Of a DNA stretch of 64,000 nucleotides, positions 31,195 to 43,486 are shown one piece after another. Source of the stretch: Silurus meridionalis. Its lineage: Eukaryota > Chordata > Actinopteri > Siluriformes > Siluridae. Each line of letters begins with the position of its first letter. Position 1 is the stretch's first letter. Below the pieces are notes generated by a model. It searched no databases. It saw only the letters and a program-made list of their open reading frames with translations, and was not told the DNA's origin. The position numbers were made by a program, and so were the translations under genes. The DNA is taken from contig NC_060899.1 of assembly GCF_014805685.1 (NCBI RefSeq), positions 13,916,954 through 13,980,953 of the forward strand. The letters run 5' to 3'.

Positions 31195-31905
31195 TAGCAA
31201 CTCTCATAATCTTGTATGATAAACCTCCTTATTTTAAATAATTGTAATTTCTGAAATTTCAGTTCTCATAAACTCCAATTGCAATTTTTGTCATCATAAA
31301 TAACAGTGTAATTCCGATAATCTCAAATGGCAAATTCTGATTATCTGAAATCAGAATGAAAAAAAAAAAAAACCTCAAATCGCAATTCATTACATTGCAA
31401 TACTCATAATTGTACACTGCAATGCTCATAATCCAACATGGTAATTCTTATAGAGTCACAGCAATACTCATAATCCCACAATGCAATTCTCTGAGTCACA
31501 GCAATATTTATAATCTCACATTGCAATTCTCATAGATTCACATCCATACTCATAATCCAACATTAAAATACTCATAATCTCACATTGCAAATCTCAGAGT
31601 CACAGCAATACTCATAATCTCACATTGCAATACTCATAATCTAACATTGCAATACACACAATCTTACATTGCAATATTTATAATTCCACATTGCAATACT
31701 CATAATCCAACATTGCAATTCTCATAATCTCACATTACAATTCTCATAGAGTCACAGCAATACTCATATTCCAACATTGCAATATTTATAATCTCACATT
31801 GCAATACTCAGAGTCACAGCGATACTCATAATATCATATTGCATTTATCATGAACTTAAATCACAATTAATATAATTTCACACTGCAAATTGCACTCTTT
31901 TGAAC
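31195..31905. repeat. Degenerate minisatellite, ~22-bp unit, about 30 copies
   Basis: Repeats of a unit close to ctcataatctcacattgcaa plus 2 bases, interspersed with a variant containing agagtcacagcaat. The copies are diverged, especially at the left edge (31195-31370). No spacer structure of the CRISPR kind exists: the whole unit repeats head to tail. Confidence 0.9.
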
Positions 31906-31939
31906 AATTCACACAATCTAAAATCTAAAGTGGAAATGG

Positions 31940-32105
31940 TAGCTGCCTAATTAAGGTGTTGGAATCCTGACTGTTGTGAGTTCAAATCCTGGCACCATTA
32001 AACTGCCACAGCTGGGGCCTTAAGCAAAGCCCTTAACTCTCAACTCGTACACAATTAACGTTAAGTCTCTCCAGATAAGGGCGTCTGCCGAATGCTCTAA
32101 ATGTA
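31940..32105 (+). repeat. tRNA-derived SINE copy with intact tail
   Basis: The head has 'gagttcaaatcctggcacc' (B box GTTCAAATCC). It is followed by 'gggccttaagcaaagccctt' and the tail 'gataagggcgtctgccgaat', a phrase typical of teleost tRNA-SINEs. It adjoins the minisatellite. Confidence 0.75.
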
Positions 32106-32521
32106 TTCATCCAGTAAAACATCCAAAAAAATCGGAATGGCTTATCTTATTCACACAAATATCTAATCATGTACCTGTTCATGTTTCCATATGTTGAAAA
32201 AAAGATCTCCAAATTCTAACAATTGGCAGATCATTACACATCACACTGTTTTTAAAACTGAAATAGCTAATCAATTGGATTGGACCGCAAACTCTCACCT
32301 GTCTCCTCTGTCTCAGACATTACTGCTTAGTATTCAACACATGAAGTGTAGACCTTTGGCAGGCTTGATTTCTTTGGTTCTTGAATTTCAATGTGCAGGT
32401 ACTCTCACGTAAATGGTTTACAGTCTTCTGGGGTTGATTGCATCATTTGTTTTCCTTAGACATTCATTATAACCATATATAATTGTAGATTCATAGCATA
32501 TACTAGTTTCTCTTTACAAAC

Positions 32522-32644
<123 letters not shown>

Positions 32645-34589
32645 GATGTAGCCATCTATATTATATAGATGTTGTATTAAACACTGATTTTATACACACA
32701 AAAGGTTGTCTGAACAGCTAAGACCCACAATCTCCTCATAAGCTCTAATTAAATATAACAGAAAGTGGCACCTTTTAGCAGTCACTGGTTATTACTCTAG
32801 TCCGTCTCAGGTGAAGTCATCTTCTAATGATGGTTCTTCTCCGTGCTGAGAGACTGAGGATATTCCCAAGGTAGTAACAACGCCTGCTTCGTTCTTCATC
32901 ACATAGTGACTCAGTCATCCGTTTCATGTTATGACTCTGGACCAGACCACTAATTGATGTCGCATCATGGTGTGGTTGGAGTACTGTTATTTGATATATA
33001 TCCTTCAATTCTATAAGTTAAGCTTCAGAGTCAAAGTAGGTCAAGCAGCGAGTAGAGGAAAAAGCCACATCATTGACACCATTCCTTCTTTCAAGGTAAG
33101 TTTGATGTCTTGATGTCTTAGGAACACTGCATTAGGGTATGTAATATTGTGTAATTATTTCTAAGTCCAGAACAACTATGCATTTGACTACATAATTTAT
33201 AGCCAGCTATGTACACGTGTTAAGATGTGTCTCTGTTGATTTTTACAGATGAGATAATCGTCATATGCGAAGGTATTGGAACAGCAAGGTCCTTGCCATA
33301 CACTAAAAACATTTCGAATGGAAATCGAAAACTTACTGAGGTAATAAATCAGAATTTCCAGATAACTGCATCTAATTATTTGCAACACAGCACCATTTTT
33401 TCGATTTCACCCAATTTTTCAAATGATCGAAAATATTTTAACATGCTATTGTTTCTTGTTACCCAGATGTACCCTATTAGGTTGGTCATTTCAACAGCTA
33501 ATAGTTCTGAATTTTTACTCTTGGGTTGAGCCATGGCTTTTTGCAAAGATAAGCCAACATGATGACCAGAGAACTGTCTATGGGAGAAAAGCAAGTAAAT
33601 TTATTTTTGAACAAAAGCAGGAAAATCTGAACCATGACAAAGGCACCTAGCACTAGACATCGATCAGGTTGTTTAAGAAAAACTTAATTTCATGACAGAA
33701 ACATATTTTATTATCTTACATTAAAATGGATTGAAATATTACAATCTTACATTAAAATCTACAAACTTTTTGATTACATTTTGTAAAATTGTGTAAACAA
33801 TGTTAAATGAAAATGATCACAAATTAAGCATTTTCATACAAGAACTTTATCAAAACTTCATTCGTTTAATTAGCCAATCAGCCAATCATGGCTGATTTCA
33901 GTATTTTTCCACTTTTCAGAACCAAACATTTCTTCGGTTTCAACATAAAGTACACTGATTCAAAAGAAAATGCTGTTCCTTCACCAGATAAGTCCATTAT
34001 AGGATGTGTAATAGCAGCTACTGTAAATGAAAGCTCTTGGAAATGTGTGTTTCCAGGCAACTGTTGAAGGCATTAGTGTTTTAAAGAGATTTCCTTCATC
34101 TCTGAAGAAACTTTACCTTTAAGTTTTGACTTGTTGAGTCTAGTTTGCCCTCTAACCTTCAAAAGAACATCTTGGAATTGTCGCACTTTTCACTCAAAAA
34201 TGCTTTGCATATTTTTCAGAGAACTCATACACGTTTGTGTTTTCTGGTTCTAGTTCTTCTGAGAACTTAAGGCAAGAATTTTTGTTAGCTGGACACTAAA
34301 ACTGTACTTGGACAAATTAGGATGAACAAACCTCTTGATCAATACTCAAAATAACCTTCTACATGTGCTGTTTCTCCATCATTGAACATTTAAAGGCTTT
34401 GGCATGGAGGATTTGGTGTTGAATTTATAATGATCTCAGATGTTAAGCTAATTTATGAGTTGCTCAGGAGCTCCTGGTCCCACAACTCCAACTGACTGTA
34501 AAAGACTGTAGAATGTTACTCATAAACATTACTCATAATTACACACTCTGATGCTCATGATATTTCTCACTCTATGGTGGTTGTAATGT

Positions 34590-34670
34590 TTTAATGATTT
34601 ATAATGACAATCTTGGTCTCACCCAAATGAGGATGAGTTTGGTTCCTTTCAAGGTTTCTTCCTCATACTA
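34590..34670. repeat. Interspersed fish repeat fragment (gttcctttcaaggtttcttcc type)
   Basis: The phrase 'ggttcctttcaaggtttctt' followed by cctcat is a widely seen teleost interspersed repeat. A related sequence is at 37955-38225. Confidence 0.45.
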
Positions 34671-34795
34671 TCGATATCTATCATACAGATCTCGTTCATG
34701 AAGTTAATATGTGCATCCCAAGTGTCAAACGCTGACACTTTTCTCCCGGGATTGTGTAAATGTTGCAGAAGCACCTAAAATCATGCAGATATAGA

Positions 34796-34796
34796 T

Positions 34797-34871
<75 letters not shown>

Positions 34872-34900
34872 CTTTATTCATCCCAATGGGAAATGTACAA
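34796..34900 (-). repeat. (GATA)n array attached to a LINE 3' tail
   Basis: About 18 GATA units end in 'actttattcatcccaatggg' (34870-34889) followed by aaatg. Read on the minus strand this is cccattgggatgaataaagt followed by a CTAT array. That is the typical 3' tail of a group of fish LINEs whose ends seed such microsatellites. Confidence 0.7.
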
Positions 34901-34959
34901 TTTATGACTGATTGATGATCAGTCTCTTAGCTAAGATGATGAAGGTGTGTCTGAACTCA

Positions 34960-35320
34960 TGCCCCGTGGTGAAAGGTGCTGCGGTATTCACTTGAGGTTG
35001 GCAGGAGGTAGGTGGTAGCTTTAAATTAATCATGAGCGACACCGCTGATTCCTCTAGGTCTCCGCTGTTTAAGAGGCGAAGGATTGAGTGTCGTCGCTGC
35101 CTGATGACAGCCGGGTGGTTCAGGGCCCTGGCAAGATGTTGCAGTGTGATTGAGCAAAGCAAAAGCGCCATGTCATTTGATAGACCATTACTAATTCATC
35201 ATCGTGACTGCATTATTGCAGGGGAGCGCAATGATGATGGCAAAAGTTGCAGAACATGTGATTCCGGTTGGGGATAATACATAAAACCTGATATGGGATT
35301 GATGCCAAGGCACATATTAA
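34960..35320. promoter_or_regulatory. Candidate conserved non-coding element
   Basis: About 350 bases of complex, GC-moderate sequence with tagaccattactaattcatc, ttaaattaatcatgag and tgcattattgcagggg. The open frames on both strands are short and unrelated to known proteins. It stands out against the repeat-rich surroundings. Confidence 0.3.
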
Positions 35321-35734
35321 CAAACTGTTTTAAAAAAGACCACCGACCTTTTGCATGGATCTGGAGCTTGTCATTATAAATGGCCTTACTGGCTGTAATT
35401 ATTTAATGAGGCTTCGCTACTCGGTAATGCCATAATCACATCACAGTGGCAGAACAGGAGGCCTGTAAAAGATCCAGACCTGATAACCTTAGAGAGGAAT
35501 AATGCACAGCAACAGTAGATTAATTAAAATTTTATTTAACACACACACAACCATATACTGAACGACATGCAGTGAAATGCTTTACTCTGACTGTGTGGAG
35601 CATAAAAATAAAATGAATATAAACCAGAACATATACCCTCACTTTAAAAATCCAAAGACATGGTTTTAGGCTGACTGGCATCTGTAAATTGTCTGTAGTA
35701 TGCGAAGGTGTGTGTGCAGGATTCTGTCCAGCGA

Positions 35735-35775
35735 TGGGTTGGCACCCCACCAGGGTGTCCCCTGGCCACAACTTG
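35735..35775. repeat. Interspersed repeat fragment (cagcgatgggttggcaccc type)
   Basis: 'gcgatgggttggcacccca' followed by ccagggtgtcccctg is a phrase of a very common teleost interspersed repeat. It is only a fragment. Confidence 0.5.
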
Positions 35776-35794
35776 GGGTAATACATGTATGGCA

Positions 35795-35920
35795 CTTGGC
35801 TGACACCTTTATGCAGAGCAATACATAATGATATTTTTATACAACAGAGAAGTTAACGCTTGCTCAAGACTCTAGCAGGGGTACCTATTGATCTGAAGCC
35901 TAAACCACTAAGCTAAGACT
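35795..35920 (-). repeat. SINE-like copy
   Basis: In reverse orientation: 'aagccta+aaccactaagct' tail of the tRNA-like head, and 'gctgacacctttatgcagag', which mirrors the SINE tail. Confidence 0.5.
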
Positions 35921-36494
35921 TCCTGTACCTGTGTGTTAAATGCAGTGTAGGGGGTGTGGGAATTGTGCAAATAAATCCAAGGTCTAGACCGAGGCTGGGG
36001 GCTTGAATGGCCTGCGGAAAGAAGCTTCTTCTCATTCTCTGTGTTGGCCTTCAATACAAAACAACAATACATAACAACAAGAGTCAGAAACCTAAGGTCC
36101 TTCACTATCTTCCTGAGCCGCTTGCTTTAGATAGAGTGCAAGTCAGGGATCTTAGCTGATCTTAGCTGATAGCACCACCCATTGGAGAACCGAATGGGGA
36201 ACCGGTCAGTCCTGTCTGATGCTATTCAAAATCCAGAATATAATGCTTTTTGTCAGGTGTACAAGTTCCTTAGCACCTTTTAGAGGTCTAAAGAGTAACT
36301 GAAACTCATACTTGAAAAAAAGTGCAGATACCTTAATGCAGAACTTACTTTACAATTACAATTACAATATGACCAATTAAATCAAATTAAACATCGCCTG
36401 TTCTGCAGAAAATGTTATTGGTAACGGTCTTTGACATTAAAATAGGTTAATCAGATGCTGATCTTAAACCTGACACTTTACGATATCAATATAT

Positions 36495-36840
36495 ACCCAA
36501 TATGGAGAAAATTGGGACATCTGGCTTTTCTATTCATATCCACTTCTTTCCCAATGGCACACAATTGTACAGAAATTCTGAAATTTTCCCACATGAACTA
36601 GGAGACCATATTAAATACCATTTGGATGAATGTGAACGTTGACTGCACCCAGGCCTCCTCACCTCACTTACATCAGTACATGACTTTACTAAAAGTTGAA
36701 TGAGCACAAATCTCCACAAGTACAGTCCAAAATCTAGTGGAACATCTTTGCAGAAGAGTGGAGATTATTATAACAATGTATGGGGTCTAAATGTGGAATG
36801 GGATATTTAGGTGCCCAACCAATTTTGTCTGTATAGTGTG
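36495..36840 (+). mobile_element. Decayed Tc1-like copy (family A)
   Basis: It contains 'aatatggagaaaattgggac', 'gaatgtgaacgttgactgca', 'cccaggcctcctcacctcac' and the right terminus 'tttgtctgtatagtg'. The middle is deleted. Confidence 0.65.
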
Positions 36841-37297
36841 TTTATATTATTCTAACATAATGCTTATATATAGTCTCATTTATATTTATGTACTGCATAT
36901 TTATGTAATTGCTGTGTAATTTCTTTTTGAATAAATCACATTCTTTTTCCATTTCTGCAGTTGGCAGATGGTTTTACAATCACTAATTTCACCAAAGCCT
37001 TATTAAATAGGATCAACATTGCGGCGTTGTCCATATTTTTTAGTGGAAAAACCCACAATTAGTTTTTTTTTCCTTGAAAACTTCAACTGGAAGTGGTAAA
37101 TCAGAGTTATGCAGTTCGATCGAGAAAAGCACGTGGTCTTGGGTCGTGCGTAGGATGCTCAGACCTGCCGTCGTCCTCCTCCACGAAATTAAACTCATCC
37201 TCAACTTTGTTGCCAGTTCTTCATTCTCCATGTGTGTGTGTGTGTGTATGTGTGTGTTATAGAAATATACAAGGAGGAGGATGAGGAGGAGGAGAAT

Positions 37298-37311
37298 GTT
37301 ACCATGGCAAC
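37298..37311. promoter_or_regulatory. Consensus RFX X-box palindrome
   Basis: GTTACCATGGCAAC is a consensus X-box (two half-sites around an AT spacer). It lies about 8.7 kb downstream of the camk2n1 start codon. Confidence 0.5.
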
Positions 37312-37884
37312 AACTTTGGCAGCATTCACCTCACCGTACAGTATTCTGTGCCAGGAGTGTGTTACCATGTGCTATGCCAGCTTCCTGAGGGACAATCGTT
37401 TCACACAACAAACACACGCACACGCTCAAGTCTGTCAGCTTCTGTTAATGATGAACAGGGATCACAAGAAGGGAGCAGTGGGGCTTCAAATGAGATCAAA
37501 TTGATCTGAAAACAACATCAACAACAACAACAAACATCCTTTTTCCTAAATGTGTGTAAAATTTTTTTTTTATTAAATTCACTCATTCTCCCACTCTGAT
37601 AAATATTACACCACGTTCTACAGGAAAGGAACATCTGAAAAGACATTAGCTCTTCTGTGAAGGAACAAAAAAAGATTTTCTCAAAAATGGCATGAATCCC
37701 ACGCTTCAATCACAGAAGAAGAAAAAACTCTTCCTTGTCGCATTCGAATTCTGACAGAATTCGTTAGCTATATTTGCCACAAAGGATTTTTAATCCATCG
37801 ATGAATAATGAAAATCAGCTTAGTCTCTGAAAATGTCAAAGACAAATGTTAAAAAAATGGGAATTGCTGTTAAAAAATAGACTG

Positions 37885-39245
37885 TATGAACAAAAATTTG
37901 GGACACCTGTCTTTTCCAGTAATATGTAGTATATGTGTATAGTGTAATGGATTCCATTGACATTTGGCATCACCCAGATCGGGGGGGTCTCCCTTTTAAG
38001 TCTGGATCCTCTTAAGGTTTCTGCCTAATAGCATCTCAGGAAGGTTTCCCCTGCCACTGTTGCCTCTAGCTTGTTTAATGGGGTAAACACAAAAGGACTC
38101 ATTTATGCTGCTGAAATGTATATATACGTGATCTATTTATTTCCGGGATAATGTTTATTGTTAAAAGTGCTGAAAACGGAATTAAATTGAATGACCACAG
38201 TGTGTTGAGGTAACTTTGCACACAATTGTATAGTATGGGAGGTGGTAGATAAGTAGTTAAGGCATTGGACTCGGAAGGTTCAAATCTAGACCCAAACCTG
38301 TTCCAGCATGGCAATGCCCCTGTGCCAATGGTTTAAAGTATTTGAGTAAATGTACTTCATTGTAATGTTTTGGCTACTTTCTAGTTTTACTATCAACTAT
38401 ATAAGCAACTTTTACTCTCTGATATTCTAAGACTTCTACTCGTCATATTGGAATCGGTGGCTTTTAGGTTTTGCAGTAAGGTATCTATACCTTTATTTAT
38501 CTCCATACCTGTGCCCTGTGTAAATCTAACTCTATGAAGATATGCTTTACTTGGAGTGGAGTTGGAGTGGAAGATGTCCTGCTATTGAGTACTGACCTCA
38601 ACTCTATTGAATACCACAGATGGCAAAAGTACACACATCCTTCACTCAAATGATTTAAAAGACTCTGGTAGAAGTTGATGTTCTGACTACACTTTTTCAT
38701 CTAAGTTAAAGTAAAGAAGTTTGGGCTCTGACTTGTACTAGTAAAAAGTAGTCGTTACTACTACCAGTTTTAGTGTCACGCTGGTAACTGGACCTCACAT
38801 CATATTAATATATTAATACAAAAAAGCTCTAATTTTGTTATCTAACGAATGTATCCAGGCTGAACATCCACCATATAGACCACAAGCAGAGAAAAGATGA
38901 TGATAATGATCAGGTTCTCAGTCATGTTGGCTCCCTCTGTTTCATCCATCTCTAACGAGTGAAAGCAAAAAGTTGCCTGAAAAATAAATAGTGAGGTAAA
39001 TACTGATACCAAATATCTGTACTTCATTACTTCCCACCTCTGTTGAATACTTTTGGGATTAATGTGAATGCTGACTGCACAACAGGCTTCCTAACCTACA
39101 TCAATACCAGACTTTAATTACACCCTTGTTGCTGAATGAGCACAAATCTCCACAAAATCTAGTGGAACATTTTCCCAGCTAATGGGGACTAAATGTGGAA
39201 TTGGATGTTAAAAAAGCACCTAAAAATCTGATGGTCAGGACCATT
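37885..39245 (+). mobile_element. Composite: Tc1-like copy split by SINE and hAT-like insertions
   Basis: Pieces of one family A element appear in order: terminus at 37882-37925, 'ctgttccagcatggcaatgc' at 38298, 'ctatgaagatatgctttact' at 38532, and 'gaatgctgactgcacaacag' to 'ctaaatgtggaattggatgt' at 39066-39220. Between them lie a 'ggtttctgcctaatagc' repeat (37955-38225), a SINE head (38235-38290) and AGTAA-type hAT-like sequence (38337-38480, 38630-39030). Confidence 0.6.
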
Positions 39246-40202
39246 AACAAGAAGAAAAAATGTGTGTAGTCTATTGTATCAGTGTTCCTGAAAACTTTTC
39301 AGTAATGAAATCTGAATCATCTCCCAGCCTCATTATCATCCTTTAATAATTCAATGACTGATCCAATTATGTGAAACAAAGCCCCATATCCTGCAGGCAG
39401 GATTATTTTGCACGAATAAAATGGAGCTCGAGGAATGTCAATCTCACTGAAATATTATCAGATTTTTTTTTTTTGTCTCATCAAAGCCAAATGACTTTGT
39501 GTAGTAAGTTGGACTAATGATGTCTGGAAAAAAAAATTGAAGAAACGACATGCTCTGTGTGAGTGATGTATAACGAATAATTGAGTCACAGTTACGTCAT
39601 GTATAAAGTCGGAGTGAATCGATACCTCGATTATGTTTTAACGTGCGTTATTTGTTCCTCGGAGTCATGAACAGGACAAGGTCTCTCTAAAGCGTTCAAG
39701 TCGGACTGACACCCAATATAAGCTGTAGGGGAGAGTGCGGTGGTATAAAAAGATGAATTGAACAGTGTGTACTCTTTATAAAGTGCTACATAGAAACCTT
39801 TCCAAGTGTTTACCATGATTCAAGATGAATGAATGTGCACTGATGAATAGCTGCACTTAACAGGACAAAACGGGTTTTTGCAAATATTATACCTGCAGTT
39901 TGGTAGTAAAAAATTGCACAGACATTTGCTTTTTGCTTTAATGCTGTGCAATAAGTGACACTGCAGGAGCTTTTTATTTTTGCATGATTTAAGAACTACT
40001 GCTTAGCTTGGACTTCACTCTGTGAAGGTTTAAAAGAGTCATCCAATAAATCAGTTTCTTGCTCTTTAAATATTCATGATTTACAAGACAATTTTTTTTT
40101 ACCCTAGATGAAATGTTCACATCAGGTAAAAGATGTTTCAGTGGATTTTGAACTGTGATTGTGAAGATTTGTTCTCAATCTGCCACGACAGTGGTGGACA
40201 GT

Positions 40203-40775
40203 AGGCGCGTTTACATGGACCATTGAAATCGGTTTGAAAGTCCAATCCGAATGAAAATGCTCCATACTATAAACACCTTATTCGGTATAAAAATGCCCAC
40301 AGGTAGGGGTAGAAAACATTCTATATACCGAACAAAATAAATGCCATGTACGATCCAAACCGATTACTTGCAGAAGATATACACTAACTTCTTTACTGTG
40401 CTCTTGTGAACACCAAATTGATTCGCCACTACACGGTATTCCACACAGCTTCCGAGTGTATATTAAACAACTGCGGCATGCATAATTAGGGAGGATAATT
40501 TCGGAGGAGGGAAGGGTAGTATCGAGGTGCTCCTTAGAGATGCACAGGCACCAAAATGTAGTATGTGCACAAATTCACACTGTTGCTTGATCAAGAGCAA
40601 CACTTTGCATCGCATAAGAAATAATAGAACGGCATGTTGACTGGAATAAAAGGCGGCAAACAGGACATAGGCTAATGTGCGCATGTCGCAAAGACAATCC
40701 GATTGAAAGCGCCGGCATGTGTAAACAACATATCGGATTGGATAACGTCTCATGTAAACAGTCCACCAAATCTTT
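40203..40775. mobile_element. Non-autonomous DNA element with GTTTACATG termini
   Basis: The left end is cgcgtttacatggac. The right end, reversed, is ggtggactgtttacatgag. The subterminal regions carry tcggtttgaaagtccaatcc and ccgattgaaagcgccgg as imperfect inverted copies. No transposase. This layout is a common teleost MITE type. Confidence 0.65.
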
Positions 40776-40844
40776 CATTCATAATGACTTTAATTGGAAT
40801 GACAAAAAGGTGCACATGTCAACATGGCTACTAACGAAGTAAAC

Positions 40845-41165
40845 GTAATTCATTACGGTACCTAAATGGCTTTTTTTGCGTATCTTTACTTTACTGAAGT
40901 ATTTCTATTTGGAGAGATTTTGACTTCACTACATTTAAAAGTCAAATATTTTACTTTTTAATCCATTTTGCAAAATCAGTCGTTGCTTTTTATTTATGAG
41001 GATAGAAACGTAACTGGTCAAACACACACCGAGCCACCAATCAGGGTCGAGCGCGAGCTCTGTTTTGAACTTGTTTTGATTGGCGCTTGGTGGCATCTAC
41101 ATAGCATGAGCGTCCAGTTCAGCATCAGTTCAACATCAAGCAGAACATTTAGAGAGCAATAAATG
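40845..41165. repeat. hAT-like AGTAA-family repeat
   Basis: It contains 'ttgacttcactacatttaaa' and 'tttactttactgaagtattt'. It is related to the repeat at the left edge of the window and to 38337-38480. Confidence 0.5.
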
Positions 41166-41217
41166 ATGAAGAAACTTCTGGCTTGAACTTATTTGATGAT
41201 TGTGAAGGCAGACAACT

Positions 41218-41450
41218 AGGGAGGTTGTGGCTCAGTCTTTAAGGCTCTGGGGTACTGATTGGAAGGTCAGGGGTTTAAGCCCTGGTATCTCCAAGCAGCA
41301 ACTCTTGGGCCCTTAAGCAAAGCTGTTAAGCCAAAGTGCTCCAGAGGTGCTGTATCATGTCTGACCCTGCGCTCTGGCGCCAACTTCCTAACATCGCTGG
41401 GATAGGGAAAGAACGGTATAAAGAACTTTTCTTCTTTTGTACCTTTTTAA
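41218..41450 (+). repeat. tRNA-derived SINE copy
   Basis: The head reads 'gttgtggctcagtctttaag' (A-box region) and 'ggtcaggggtttaagccctg' (B-box). The tail matches the 5405-5640 copy, including 'gggaaagaacggtataaaga'. Confidence 0.75.
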
Positions 41451-41914
41451 AATGCTGCTCCTGCTGCATCACATGGAAGTGTAACACCTTAAATAGAAAC
41501 CCCTTTCCGCCTTTTACGCTCATACCTGAGCTCACAAGCGCTATGTGTCAAACACTGTGACTGTGTGTTCAGCTTGTTTCAGCAAATGAAGAAGAAATTA
41601 AAGCCGACAAGCAATATCAAGAGTCATCAGTCCACCAGGGTATGAAAATATAATCTTGTCCTGGAAGCTCGAGGTGGCGATTGTCCACCCCTGCTTTGTG
41701 TGTAGCAGTAATGGTGCTGACACAAAGAGATCTGATGGTGAAACGGATTCAACAGCACCGGTGCCGTAGCCCTGATGAAGAAACGATCATATAAACACCT
41801 TTTCACCTATTGTACCCCCGAGACAACGGCGTCATTTTAAATGCACCATAATGAACGAATTGTGGGAAATGAGCACAGCTGAAGTGAAGTGTCTCTCCCT
41901 AGGAGAAAAACAAA

Positions 41915-41928
41915 GTTTCCATGGCAAC
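41915..41928. promoter_or_regulatory. Consensus-type RFX X-box
   Basis: GTTTCCATGGCAAC, a classical RFX palindrome variant, lies about 4 kb downstream of the camk2n1 start codon. Confidence 0.5.
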
Positions 41929-42375
41929 CACCATGCATGGGACATTGGCTTTGAGGCTAGACGAATAAGTGTTACATATTGGCTTTGCACACAACATGTC
42001 GTGTAGGCTTACAGTAAAGCGCAAAGCCATATCCATCCGTCGCCGGTGTTAATATTGCTCATCGTATGGTACATACTGTAGTGTACATATAAGGTAACTC
42101 TATACTGATTAACTTTTGCGGTTATGTTAAAACACTTTCAAAATGTTGCTGCTGGATGCTGGAGCCTGAGGGACATTTGGACATAAGATGCTTAACAGCA
42201 TTTCTCTCGAGTCTTGAGAGGGTCTTGAGAGCTTTCGGTGCTTTACATCGAACAGAGGGCTGCTGATTAGCTTCGAACGAGTGCTGAATAATTGAACGCA
42301 TTTGATGACAAAGTCCGGGTGCCACTTTACGGGTTTAAGCGAAAGCTAACAAGCTAATGGGGGGGGGCTCTCGCT

Positions 42376-42389
42376 GTTGCCATGGCAAC
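42376..42389. promoter_or_regulatory. Perfect RFX X-box palindrome
   Basis: GTTGCCATGGCAAC is a fully self-complementary X-box, 448 bases from the one at 41915. Confidence 0.55.
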
Positions 42390-42544
42390 CAACTCCAGCA
42401 CACACTGGATAAAAAAAAAAAGGCGGGAAGTGGATTCACATCACACCCCTTTCAGGGGCGACGTGGTGTACCAGATTCGATACAATATGGCCTTTAATGC
42501 TTTATTTACAAAATACTGAGTAACATATGGTGCGGTTTGCATAA

Positions 42545-43175
42545 ACGCATATGCTCTTTTTGAACATTTGGTGCTTTTTGAACATCCCAGTCCACATTTG
42601 CTCTTATAATGGTACCCTTCAGTCTTCTGGTAAGATGTTCCACTAGATTTTTCTCGAGATGTGTGTTCATTCAAATACAAGGGTGTCAGCAAAGTCAGGG
42701 ACTGATGTAGGATAAGGATTCCTGAAGTGCAGTCAGCATTTGAATTAATCCCAATTGTGTATAATATTAGATTCGGAGTTGACACACACAAAGAATTTGG
42801 TTCCAGCTGTAAGTGACTCTCAAAAGTACAGACATAAACAACACTACACATTCAGCGTGGACTATAGAAGACAATACAGACAACACAGACAATGTGAGAC
42901 AATATTGACAGGATGAGTATTAAATAGGGTTTGAGTGTTGGAGCTCTATAGCAGGAGATCTTCCATTCCAACCCATGGAAAGCATATCTTCATGGAGCTG
43001 GCTTTGTGTACAGGGGCATTGTCATGCTGGAACAGGTTTGAACTCCTAGTTCAAATGAAGGAAAGTTTTCATGCTCACACATCCACAATTGTGTGCCAAC
43101 TTTGTGGCAACAGTTTGGGACAGAATCAGTAATTGGCTGGAAAAGTCAGGTGTCCCAATACTGTCTATATAATGG
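42545..43175 (-). mobile_element. Tc1-like copy (family A), interrupted
   Basis: The minus strand carries the transposase-like 'ctgttccagcatgacaatgc' (43016-43035 in reverse), corresponding to FQHDNAP. The flanks include 'tttttgaacatcccagtcca' and 'ggtgtcccaatactgtctat'. An unrelated insertion of about 150 bases lies near 42770-42920. Confidence 0.65.
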
Positions 43176-43480
43176 ATTTCTGTAGATGTTTAATCCAAGA
43201 CATGTTTTTTTCCCAAATCCAAGCAATTCTTTGATTTGAAAAATATAAAAGAATTTTGAGTTTGAGAAATTTGTTGCAATTTTTGTAGGTCACAAGAACA
43301 AAGAAATCCGAGCCACGTTCGAATATTGATTATGACCCAATGATTAATGCATGGATGATAAATAATTAGTTATGGAGAGCTGAGAGTGTGTCACATGAAA
43401 TCATTGTGGAAGTGAGAAAGAAGAAATCGTGACCTCATGACCTTATAAAATCAGTCTCACATTTGACCGTTTGTAAAGAT

Positions 43481-43486
43481 TTTATT
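43481..43486 (-). other. Candidate polyA signal for camk2n1
   Basis: TTTATT on the plus strand is AATAAA on the minus strand, about 1.09 kb after the stop codon. Long 3'UTRs are usual for this gene. Other AT-rich hexamers exist, so the choice is tentative. Confidence 0.35.

Noticed and set aside
31195..31905. Regularly spaced repeats resembling a CRISPR array
   Set aside because: The whole unit repeats without unique spacers, the copies are degenerate, and the genome is vertebrate. It is a minisatellite.
37040..37284. Opposed short ORFs near 37.1 kb, considered as an exon
   Set aside because: No splice sites in phase and no known domain. The stretch ends in a TG microsatellite.
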